Positions 1 through 5,264 of a stretch of 9,606 bases of DNA are shown one piece after another. The position numbers and the translations under genes are program-made. Below the pieces are notes generated by a model that made no database searches, was not told the DNA's origin, and worked only from the letters and a program-made list of their open reading frames with translations. The DNA comes from JAZGHN01 sp964496725 (GTDB lineage: Bacteria > Chloroflexota > Dehalococcoidia > Dehalococcoidales > E44-bin46). The DNA lies in contig CAZCAS010000044.1 of the NCBI GenBank assembly GCA_964496725.1, positions 1 to 9,606 of the forward strand, given 5' to 3'. Position 1 is the first letter of the stretch; every line of letters begins with the position of its first letter.

Positions 1-1940
1 TCCAGCACCGGTTTGATAATGGCGGCGTCACCTGGGCCGTCGTCATCCTTACCTACCAGGGGCTTGAGGACACTGCCCCCCTGCACCTCGTGGTCGTATT
101 GGCGTATCACCCATTCTTTGCTGCACACGTTCCATGAACCCAAAATATTCAGCAGGTCTCCGGTTAAGTCCCGGGGGCTGGCGAAATCAGGCTCGACATG
201 TCGGGGTTGTTGCCATACCGCCTCTCTTCTCACCTGTGGTATTCCCTTATGCAGGAACTCCATAGTGAGGTCACATACCAGGTTGCCATGGTAGAAGAGC
301 CTGAGCCTGCGGTCACTGGTGAATTCGCCAATAACGGCTGCTTCCACATCCTCGCTGGCGAAGAGTTCCATCAACTCCTCAATGTGCTCTGGGGGGACAG
401 CCAGTGCCATCCGTTCCTGGGACTCGGATATCCATATTTCGTCATAGGATAACCCGGTATATTTCAGTGGGGCCTTTTCCAGGTCGATGCGTACCCCGGT
501 TTCAGCAGCCATCTCGCCTACTGCTGAGGAAAGCCCGCCGCCACCGCAATCGGTTATGCGTCGGTAGAGCCTCCGCTCTCTGGCTTCAAGGAGGGCATCA
601 ATGAGCTTCTTCTCGACAATGGGATTGCCAATCTGAACCGAGCCAGTGGAAACCTCGCTTGACTCCTCGGTAAGCTGCTCGGAAGCAAAGGTTACGCCGC
701 GTATGCCATCGCGCCCGGTTCTACCTCCGACTACTACCACTAAGTCGCCCGGTTTCTGCTTGCCCCTCTGGGAAAGTTCCTTGGGTAGAAGCCCCAATGT
801 GCCACAATAGACCAGGGGGTTAGCCAGATATCGTTCATCAAAAAGTATGGCGCCATTAAGGGTTGGTATTCCCAGGCGATTGGCATAGTCGGCTACCCCG
901 GCCCGGACGCCCTTGAAGATGCGCCGCGGGTGAAGCACACCCTTGGGCAGTTCCTCATGCGGAAAGTCAGGGGGGGCAAAACAGAATACATCTGTGTTTG
1001 CTATTGGCTTGGCGCCGAGGCCGGTGCCGAGGGGGTCGCGCACCACTCCGCCTATTCCTGTTGCTGCTCCCCCGTAGGGTTCGATGGCTGAGGGATGATT
1101 GTGGGTCTCAACCTTAAAACACAGGGCATGACGGCCATCGAAGTCAATCACCCCCGCGTTGTCGGCGAAAACGGATAGGCACCACGGCTTTCCCAGTTCC
1201 TCAGTGGCTTTCATAATGGTGCTCTTGAGCAGGTTGTCTATTGTGGTCTGGTCAAACTTGATTATGCCTTTAAATGTCTTGTGGACACAGTGCTCAGACC
1301 AGGTCTGTGCCAGTGTCTCCATCTCGACATCGGTGGGGTTTCGCCCCTCCTTGTGGAAATAGGCTGCGATAGCCTCGATTTCATTCTTGGTAAAGCCGAG
1401 TTGCTGTCCGGCTTGCTGGATGTCCACCTGTTTTAAGCTGAATGTGTACCGGGGGTTTTCAGGGAGGCTAAGCCGTTCTTCTTCAACTACATGCTGGATG
1501 ATAGGGTTAACCAGCAGTTTACTGCATATCGCATCCAGCCCTTTATTATCCAGTTGCCCTTCAATCAAGTATCGTTTGGCGGTTTTAACCGCTCTGACCT
1601 CTCCCACTGCCAAATCATGGAGCGCTTTGATAATGGTGTCCTCGATTGGTTCACTGACGCCGGGATTATAAGCAACCTCCACGATGTGGAAGTCAGTGCT
1701 GACTTCGCGCTCAGTGCGGGGCTTTCCCTCGTACCAGTATTCCTGGGTCACCGGGTCGGCGAGAAGCTGGCGGCAGACCAGGTCCAGCACGTCGGGGGTT
1801 AAATTGGCGTGCAACCAGTATACATCTACTACCCGAACATTGGATACGGTGGTTATCCCCAGGTCATGTATGTCTCTGGTGAGACCAATCCCTCTGGCAT
1901 CGGGCAGGTGACTCTTTAAACGAACTTCCACTCTGTGCAT
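1..1940 (-). CDS. purL: Phosphoribosylformylglycinamidine synthase, PurL-type, with duplicated PurS-like N-terminus (3' end beyond window)
   Basis: ATP-dependent amidation of FGAR to FGAM in de novo purine synthesis, in the cytoplasm. The frame is open from the ATG at 1938-1940 to the left edge, giving 646 residues with no stop; the C-terminal part lies outside. Seen in the translation: TWSEHC (H217), VETHNHPSAIEPYGGAATG from residue 277 (the substrate/ATP-binding His motif), GGRTGRDG at 405-412, DCGGGGLSS at 464-472, LSYDEIWISESQERM at 497-511 and SKEWVIRQYDHEVQGGS around 610, all typical of PurL. Residues 1-70 and about 88-160 are two related PurS-like segments, each with a late 'LL(A/V)(D/N)P(V/I)(T/I)Q' motif. 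This suggests a PurS-PurL arrangement of intermediate length, with the glutaminase PurQ encoded elsewhere (inference). It lies 89 bases downstream of yqeY and may be read from the rpsU promoter. The ribosome binding site is weak (GGGATAAG). Confidence 0.96.
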   Translation of the reverse strand, partial: MHRVEVRLKSHLPDARGIGLTRDIHDLGITTVSNVRVVDVYWLHANLTPDVLDLVCRQLLADPVTQEYWYEGKPRTEREVSTDFHIVEVAYNPGVSEPIEDTIIKALHDLAVGEVRAVKTAKRYLIEGQLDNKGLDAICSKLLVNPIIQHVVEEERLSLPENPRYTFSLKQVDIQQAGQQLGFTKNEIEAIAAYFHKEGRNPTDVEMETLAQTWSEHCVHKTFKGIIKFDQTTIDNLLKSTIMKATEELGKPWCLSVFADNAGVIDFDGRHALCFKVETHNHPSAIEPYGGAATGIGGVVRDPLGTGLGAKPIANTDVFCFAPPDFPHEELPKGVLHPRRIFKGVRAGVADYANRLGIPTLNGAILFDERYLANPLVYCGTLGLLPKELSQRGKQKPGDLVVVVGGRTGRDGIRGVTFASEQLTEESSEVSTGSVQIGNPIVEKKLIDALLEARERRLYRRITDCGGGGLSSAVGEMAAETGVRIDLEKAPLKYTGLSYDEIWISESQERMALAVPPEHIEELMELFASEDVEAAVIGEFTSDRRLRLFYHGNLVCDLTMEFLHKGIPQVRREAVWQQPRHVEPDFASPRDLTGDLLNILGSWNVCSKEWVIRQYDHEVQGGSVLKPLVGKDDDGPGDAAIIKPVL

Positions 1941-2029
1941 TAACTTATCCCTGGATTAACTAAGTGAAAGTTTAACAGAGGCTGCACCTGGGTTGAGAAG
2001 CGTCTTTTCTTGTGGCAGGGGAAAGGGGG

Positions 2030-2482
2030 TTATGAGCTGAGGAGCTCGGTGACTACCGCGTTTATCTCTCGTCCGTCTGCCCTTCCTTTAAGCTGAGCGA
2101 TAAGTTTGGGCATAACTTTCCCCTTGTCTCTGGGTCCTTCTGCCCCTACCTCCTCGATAACCTTGCGGGCGGCGACTATAACCTCATCCCGAGTCATCTG
2201 CTGGGGCAGATATTCTTTAAGCACAGCCAGTTCTGCTTCTTCCTGAGCTACCAGCTCTTGGCGGTTTCCTTGTTTAAAGGCTTCAATACTTTCGTGACGT
2301 TGTCTTATCTCCTTGGCAATTACGCCGAGGAGGTCGCTATTCTCTAAAGTGGTCTGCCGGGCGATTTCAGCGTTTTTAGCCGCAGCCATAATCAACCGGA
2401 TAACGGAGCGTCTTACCTTATCGCCATCCCTCATCGCCTGCTTCAGGTCGTCCATTAGATGTTGTTTTAAATCTGCTCCCAC
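2030..2482 (-). CDS. yqeY: GatB/YqeY domain-containing protein
   Basis: A 150-residue, largely helical cytoplasmic protein of the YqeY family, related to the C-terminal tRNA-binding domain of the GatB amidotransferase subunit. Its exact role is unsettled. Seen: the N-terminal DLKQAMRDGDKVRRSVIRLIMAAAKNAEI-type segment (family pattern of Lys/Arg followed by 'R...IR.....A..N.EI'), the central 'QR.ESIEAFKQGNRQELV..EEAEL.VLKEYLPQQ' segment, and a C-terminal 'DKGKVMPKL......GRADGREIN..V.ELL' segment. Length is normal for the family. The start is GTG, preceded by AGAAGGTAG with about 10 bases of spacing. That Shine-Dalgarno overlaps the TAG stop of rpsU, so the two genes are probably translationally coupled. 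Only 7 bases separate them. rpsU-yqeY is a common bacterial pair. Confidence 0.93.
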   Translation of the reverse strand: MGADLKQHLMDDLKQAMRDGDKVRRSVIRLIMAAAKNAEIARQTTLENSDLLGVIAKEIRQRHESIEAFKQGNRQELVAQEEAELAVLKEYLPQQMTRDEVIVAARKVIEEVGAEGPRDKGKVMPKLIAQLKGRADGREINAVVTELLSS

Positions 2483-2489
2483 TTTAGCT

Positions 2490-2687
2490 CTACCTTCTTA
2501 CTGCTCTGGGTGCTCTGACGGCTTTGCGTCTTTTAGCTGCTTTCTTCCGCTTACGCTTCACGCTGGGCTTTTCATAGTATTCATGGCGACGCATTTCAGC
2601 CCGAATACGATCCTGCTGCACCTTCTTGTTAAATCGTTTGAGTAAACTTTCAAAACTTTCGTTCTCGCGGGCTATTACCTTAGCCAC
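2490..2687 (-). CDS. rpsU: Small ribosomal subunit protein bS21
   Basis: A 65-residue, very basic protein of the 30S subunit, which lies near the 3' end of 16S rRNA and assists initiation. Seen: AKVIARENESFESLLKRFNKKVQQDRI followed by EMRRHEYYEKPSVKRKRK, the full S21 signature, then a Lys/Arg/Ala-rich tail (KKAAKRRKAVRAPRAVRR). The start is a GTG at 2685-2687. An out-of-frame ATG overlaps it by one base, but only the GTG opens the S21 frame, and a perfect AGGAGG lies 10 bases upstream. It is the first gene of the rightward-to-leftward rpsU-yqeY(-purL) unit and has its own near-consensus promoter. Confidence 0.97.
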   Translation of the reverse strand: MAKVIARENESFESLLKRFNKKVQQDRIRAEMRRHEYYEKPSVKRKRKKAAKRRKAVRAPRAVRR

Positions 2688-2697
2688 ATAGCATCAA

Positions 2698-2703
2698 CCT
2701 CCT
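2698..2703 (-). promoter_or_regulatory. Shine-Dalgarno of rpsU
   Basis: The minus strand reads AGGAGG 10 bases before the GTG start of rpsU. It decides in favour of GTG over the overlapping out-of-frame ATG. Confidence 0.85.
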
Positions 2704-2737
2704 ATCCTTTACGAATATGGAAATATTATAGCAAACA

Positions 2738-2753
2738 ACCACATTTTAGTGGT
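2738..2753. repeat. Inverted repeat ACCAC-N6-GTGGT around the rpsU -10 box
   Basis: Perfect 5-base arms flank the -10 hexamer, so the loop is exactly ATTTTA (the complement of TAAAAT). The placement would suit an operator for a repressor of the rpsU unit, but the arms are short and chance is possible. Confidence 0.4.
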
Positions 2754-2771
2754 CATAAGTTGCGCTGTCAA
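2743..2771 (-). promoter_or_regulatory. Sigma70-type promoter of rpsU-yqeY
   Basis: On the minus strand there is a perfect -35 TTGACA (2766-2771), a 17-base spacer and -10 TAAAAT (2743-2748). This predicts a transcript start near 2736 and a leader of about 50 bases before rpsU. A second TATAAT (2725-2730) lies downstream but has no -35 at the right distance. Confidence 0.75.
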
Positions 2772-2841
2772 GGAATAGATTTTAATGAAATTTAAATGCC
2801 ATTTTTATGGGCAGTTAATGTTGGCAGCCTAAGATGGAAAG

Positions 2842-2853
2842 TGACTGCAGTCA
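2842..2853. repeat. Perfect 12-base palindrome TGACTGCAGTCA
   Basis: This is a perfect dyad with no spacer in the divergent rpsU/XRE intergenic region, 70 bases upstream of the XRE start. It is a candidate protein-binding site. No direct evidence of function can be read from the sequence. Confidence 0.45.
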
Positions 2854-2888
2854 ACTAGAAATGGTGGCTATAGGCGACATGAATAAGA

Positions 2889-2917
2889 TTGACTTTTGCC
2901 ATTTGGCGAATTAAAAT
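2889..2917 (+). promoter_or_regulatory. Promoter of the XRE regulator with palindromic operator in the spacer
   Basis: -35 TTGACT (2889-2894), a 17-base spacer and -10 TAAAAT (2912-2917). Sixteen of the 17 spacer bases are the near-palindrome TTTGCCATTTGGCGAA (2895-2910: 7-base arms around TT, one mismatch). A protein bound there would block RNA polymerase, so autoregulation by the downstream XRE protein is the simplest reading (inference). The predicted start site falls at about 2924, on the ATG itself. Confidence 0.65.
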
Positions 2918-2923
2918 TTGATT

Positions 2924-3316
2924 ATGGACAAGAGTAGAGAGGCTGAATTAGGCGATATAATCAAGCAGCAGCGGGTAATGATGTCGCTGACTCTTCAGGA
3001 GTTGGCGCATAAGACAGGGGTATCGTCATCACATCTGGGGCGTGTTGAGAGGGGTGAACGTTTCCCATCGGCTCACGTTCTGCGAAAGATTGCCACACCC
3101 CTGGGCTTTGAGGAGAATGAGTTATTTGCTCTGGCTGGTTATCTCTCCCCCCATCCTCCCGGCCTAAGTGACGAGGGCCCGCCCTACGGCGGCGGCCGAC
3201 TAGACCCTTATGTGGCGAGTGTGCTCTCGCAGGAGCCGGTTGATATTCAGCGGGCTGTAGTGGGCATCCTTACTATTTTGAAGAGCATAGTCAAGAGCAC
3301 CGCTGCTAAAGAATAG
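2924..3316 (+). CDS. XRE-family helix-turn-helix transcriptional regulator
   Basis: A 130-residue DNA-binding protein. Residues 10-72 form a Cro/C1-type HTH: LGDIIKQQRVMMSLTLQELA, then KTGVSSSHLGRVERGERFPS as turn and recognition helix, and the closing helix LRKIATPLGFEENELFALAGYL. A Pro/Gly-rich linker (about 75-95) leads to a C-terminal amphipathic helix (about 103-126) that could mediate dimerisation; no ligand domain is visible. I chose ATG 2924. A TTG two codons upstream keeps the frame, but neither has a Shine-Dalgarno, and the promoter -10 box lies just 7 bases before the ATG, which points to a leaderless mRNA. Targets are unknown. The promoter palindrome and its second copy at 9399 are the best candidates. 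No terminator is evident downstream. Confidence 0.9.
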   Translation: MDKSREAELGDIIKQQRVMMSLTLQELAHKTGVSSSHLGRVERGERFPSAHVLRKIATPLGFEENELFALAGYLSPHPPGLSDEGPPYGGGRLDPYVASVLSQEPVDIQRAVVGILTILKSIVKSTAAKE

Positions 3317-3387
3317 CTGCAGATGACTTGCCTTTTCGGGGTGAGGGTTAGCTGTTACCATTAAATCACTGCTCTTTCTCTAGATTG

Positions 3388-3427
3388 GAACTTTATTCTT
3401 ATTCCCAAGGTTACTAATGGGCTATGT
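3388..3427 (+). repeat. Direct repeat, copy 1 (40 bases)
   Basis: Begins GAACTTTATTCTTATTCCCA and contains the conserved core AAGGTTACTA. It matches copy 2 (3443-3482) at 33 of 40 positions with no gaps, and the two starts are 55 bases apart. It lies in the 237-base non-coding gap between the XRE gene and the gene at 3554. Confidence 0.7.
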
Positions 3428-3442
3428 GCAACCTGTGCAAAT

Positions 3443-3482
3443 GAACTTTTTTCTTATGCCTAAGGTTACTATCGAGCTATTT
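3443..3482 (+). repeat. Direct repeat, copy 2 (40 bases)
   Basis: Begins GAACTTTTTTCTTATGCCTA with the same AAGGTTACTA core. It ends just before the possible promoter of the gene at 3554. Regulatory binding sites or a local duplication are both possible. The rest of the 3317-3553 gap shows no gene and no clear terminator. Confidence 0.7.
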
Positions 3483-3491
3483 ACCTTACAT

Positions 3492-3520
3492 TTGAGTCAT
3501 AGGATACTATTAATAATGAT
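3492..3520 (+). promoter_or_regulatory. Possible weak promoter of the small membrane protein gene
   Basis: TTGAGT (3492-3497), 17 bases, AATGAT (3515-3520). Each hexamer matches consensus at only 4 of 6 positions, but the spacing and the distance to the start codon fit. Confidence 0.3.
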
Positions 3521-3539
3521 ATTGATTACTTTTAATTTA

Positions 3540-3544
3540 GGAGG
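3540..3544 (+). promoter_or_regulatory. Shine-Dalgarno deciding the start at 3554
   Basis: GGAGG lies 9 bases before GTG 3554. The in-frame GTG at 3545 directly abuts this motif and so could not use it. Confidence 0.8.
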
Positions 3545-3553
3545 GTGCGGGCT

Positions 3554-3931
3554 GTGCTGAAGTTTAAACCTATCTATGTATCCTCGCTAGTAGTGCTGGG
3601 GGTGCTCATAGCCTTTACTTTCTTTCGTCCGGTGACAACCGGTGGGGATACTTATAGCGAGGTGCAGCGGACACAGCTTCTGGAGAGTGAAGGTGGGTGG
3701 ATAATCGAGTTTGACATCATCAACCATGAGGGGAGGGACATGAGCTACACCATCGAGGTTACATCCGATGGAGAGCCATATACTGAGAGCGTTTCAATAA
3801 GGGATGGCAAGATGTTCACCTACATTCATCATTTTTATGCCGAGAGGCTCACCAGCAATGAAGTCAGCTTTGCTGTGTATAAGGAGGGAGAATCTGCTCC
3901 GGTTGAGGAGGGGACCTATTTTCTGCAATAG
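3554..3931 (+). CDS. Small membrane-anchored protein with Ig-like (DUF1616-like) ectodomain
   Basis: A 125-residue protein with one N-terminal membrane segment (about residues 7-24, IYVSSLVVLGVLIAFTFF) followed by an extracytoplasmic beta-rich domain. The stretch WIIEFDIINHEGRDMSYTIEV, with later alternating strands ending EEGTYFL, resembles the 'V.I.NHEG....YT(V/I)EV' pattern I associate with DUF1616 and similar Ig-like surface domains. This is recognition from memory, not a search. No catalytic motif and no C-terminal sorting signal are seen. The GTG 3554 start is set by GGAGG 9 bases upstream. It precedes the perR-exosortase run by 82 bases, a gap that holds a separate strong promoter whose -35 starts 14 bases after the stop. 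It may be an accessory envelope protein of the locus (inference). Confidence 0.8.
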   Translation: MLKFKPIYVSSLVVLGVLIAFTFFRPVTTGGDTYSEVQRTQLLESEGGWIIEFDIINHEGRDMSYTIEVTSDGEPYTESVSIRDGKMFTYIHHFYAERLTSNEVSFAVYKEGESAPVEEGTYFLQ

Positions 3932-3944
3932 GTTCTATACCCTG

Positions 3945-3974
3945 TTGACAAGGGATATGAAGATTCCATATAAT
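3945..3974 (+). promoter_or_regulatory. Consensus sigma70 promoter of the perR-exosortase operon
   Basis: Perfect -35 TTGACA (3945-3950), an 18-base spacer and perfect -10 TATAAT (3969-3974). The expected start is near 3981, leaving a leader of about 33 bases. It is among the strongest promoter-like sequences in the window, which fits a promoter held in check by a repressor. Confidence 0.8.
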
Positions 3975-4000
3975 AATAGTAATCATTATTATTACTATTA
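3974..4000. promoter_or_regulatory. Fur/PerR-type operator (10-base inverted repeat)
   Basis: Perfect arms TAATAGTAAT and ATTACTATTA are separated by 7 bases, starting on the last base of the -10 box and covering the predicted transcript start. Nested inside is a 7-1-7 box, TAGTAATCATTATTA (3977-3991), which matches the PerR consensus TTATAATNATTATAA at most positions. The site lies directly in front of a PerR-like gene, so repression of its own operon is likely (inference). Confidence 0.72.
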
Positions 4001-4013
4001 AGTTGTTAAAGTC

Positions 4014-4403
4014 ATGGTAATGCTACGGAGGACAAAACAGAAAGAGGCGATTCTTAGGGTGGTCAGGAGTACGACCCGTCATCCTAATGCTAACTGGATC
4101 TATGATGAGGTTAGGAGGGAGGTACCGCATATAAGCCTGGGTACAGTGTACCGCAATCTTAAACAGTTGGGAGAGGAAGGGCTGATATTAGAGATAAAAC
4201 TGGATCAGGCTTTGAGCAGGTTCGATGGCAATACCCGGTACCACCACCACTTCGTCTGCGATAGGTGCGGCCGTGTTTTTGATGTCGAGAGTGATGAGCA
4301 AATAGAGAGAGCGATGATGGAGAAGATATCGCGAGGGACAGACTTTGAGGTTACCCGTCATCGCTGCGAACTCTACGGTGTGTGTAAGGATTGTAAATCA
4401 TGA
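4014..4403 (+). CDS. perR: Fur-family transcriptional repressor, PerR-like
   Basis: A 129-residue cytoplasmic metalloregulator. The N-terminal winged helix (1-60) includes HPNANWIYDEV and ISLGTVYRNLKQLGEEGLI. The C-terminal dimerisation domain has two CxxC pairs (C82/C85 and C124/C127) that would form the structural Zn site. From memory of B. subtilis PerR, the regulatory metal ligands H37, D85, H91, H93 and D104 align at a constant offset of 14 to H23, D71, H77, H79 and D90 here, all present. This favours a peroxide sensor over Fur or Zur, though sequence cannot prove the signal. No Shine-Dalgarno is visible before ATG 4014; ATG 4020 is an alternative. Its stop overlaps the first possible ATG of the CPBP gene (ATGA at 4400-4403), placing it in one operon with the exosortase. 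The operator at 3974-4000 implies autoregulation. Confidence 0.9.
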   Translation: MVMLRRTKQKEAILRVVRSTTRHPNANWIYDEVRREVPHISLGTVYRNLKQLGEEGLILEIKLDQALSRFDGNTRYHHHFVCDRCGRVFDVESDEQIERAMMEKISRGTDFEVTRHRCELYGVCKDCKS

Positions 4404-4411
4404 AATCGTTT

Positions 4412-4417
4412 AAGGAG
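4412..4417 (+). promoter_or_regulatory. Shine-Dalgarno favouring the CPBP start at 4424
   Basis: AAGGAG lies 6 bases before ATG 4424. The alternative ATG 4400, which overlaps the perR stop, has AAGGA 9 bases upstream, so both starts are possible. Confidence 0.6.
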
Positions 4418-4423
4418 ATTGCA

Positions 4424-5257
4424 ATGAACTTCAGGGGCGGAGGCGTAATAGCGGCTATAGCAGGGCCAGCGGAGCAGGGCGTGACGGCTAGGATAGGTCG
4501 ACGGCAGTGGCTGTTTCTGGTGGCTATATTGGTTGCTATCGGTGTCGCTGAGTGGGTATTCGCCTACAAGGATGTAGCCTATGGCATCGGCGTGGCGCTA
4601 TTTGTGGTTATAGGGATATATGTGGTTATTTCGCTGACTCGCTTGGATAAGCTCATTGCCAACGCCGCCGAGTCCCTGGCTCTCATCCCGCTGTATATAC
4701 TGTTCACATCTTCCCTGCCCTGGTTCTTTATCAACCAGCAGTATCTCCTGCCGGCGGTATACTCCACTATCCTGGGATTATGCGTGTGGCACATCTATCA
4801 GAAGAAGCTTAGCTTCTCAGAGTTGGGCTTCAAGAAGGATAATTGGCGGAAGTATGTATTGATGGGGATGACAATTGGTGTCCCGATAGGGATAGCTGAA
4901 TATTTCGTTCTACACCCAGCGCCTGCCTTCCCCACCTTCGAGGTGCAAAACCTGTTTCGTGACATGGTCTATATGATTGTGTTTGTTGGCCTTGGAGAGG
5001 AGCTGTTATTCCGTGGTCTGGTGCAGACTGACTTGATGAAAGCCCTGGGCTGGAAACAGGGTCTTCTACTGGCCAGCCTGATGTTTTCCGTGATGCATCT
5101 CACCTGGAGGTCTGTCCCTGAGCTGTTTTTCGTCTTTGGCGCTGGTTTGCTACTGGGCTATATTTACTACAGGACGAAGAGCCTGGTGGCTCCCATTATA
5201 GCTCACGGGGTAGGTAATGTAATGCTGGTAGCGGTAATGCCGTACTTAGTAGGTTAA
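4424..5257 (+). CDS. CPBP-family intramembrane glutamic endopeptidase
   Basis: A multi-spanning membrane protease of the CPBP (CAAX protease/bacteriocin-processing, Abi) family. All three motifs are present, numbered from this start: EELLFRG (E192, E193, R197), FSVMHLTW (H225) and HGVGNVM (H261, N265). At 277 residues it has about seven or eight hydrophobic segments, with the catalytic motifs in the C-terminal half. Substrate is unknown; family members cut prenylated or secreted peptides or act as scaffolds. The start could be eight codons earlier at 4400, overlapping perR. The exosortase gene begins 7 bases after its stop, so the two are co-translated neighbours. CPBP and exosortase domains occur fused in exosortase E, which suggests a shared role in protein sorting or maturation (inference). 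Confidence 0.9.
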   Translation: MNFRGGGVIAAIAGPAEQGVTARIGRRQWLFLVAILVAIGVAEWVFAYKDVAYGIGVALFVVIGIYVVISLTRLDKLIANAAESLALIPLYILFTSSLPWFFINQQYLLPAVYSTILGLCVWHIYQKKLSFSELGFKKDNWRKYVLMGMTIGVPIGIAEYFVLHPAPAFPTFEVQNLFRDMVYMIVFVGLGEELLFRGLVQTDLMKALGWKQGLLLASLMFSVMHLTWRSVPELFFVFGAGLLLGYIYYRTKSLVAPIIAHGVGNVMLVAVMPYLVG

Positions 5258-5264
5258 AAAGAAA

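Noticed and set aside
13..1911. Several plus-strand open frames of 60-100 codons
   Set aside because: They lie wholly within the purL gene on the minus strand, whose translation shows continuous family motifs. The plus-strand products are low-complexity shadows without recognisable domains.
2725..2771. TATAAT at 2725-2730 as the main rpsU -10 box with TTGACA at 2766-2771
   Set aside because: The spacing would be 35 bases. TAAAAT at 2743-2748 gives a 17-base spacing with the same -35.
2797..2813. Third copy of the TTTGCCA dyad (TGCCATTTTTATGGGCA)
   Set aside because: It shares only part of the motif, has a longer loop and an extra base in one arm, and is not placed in a promoter.
3401..3421. 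Hairpin CCCA...TGGG within direct repeat copy 1 as an RNA element
   Set aside because: The stem is only 4 pairs and is not kept in copy 2, so there is no support for a conserved RNA structure or riboswitch.
3388..3482. CRISPR-like array
   Set aside because: There are only two imperfect copies with a 15-base gap and no cas genes in the window.
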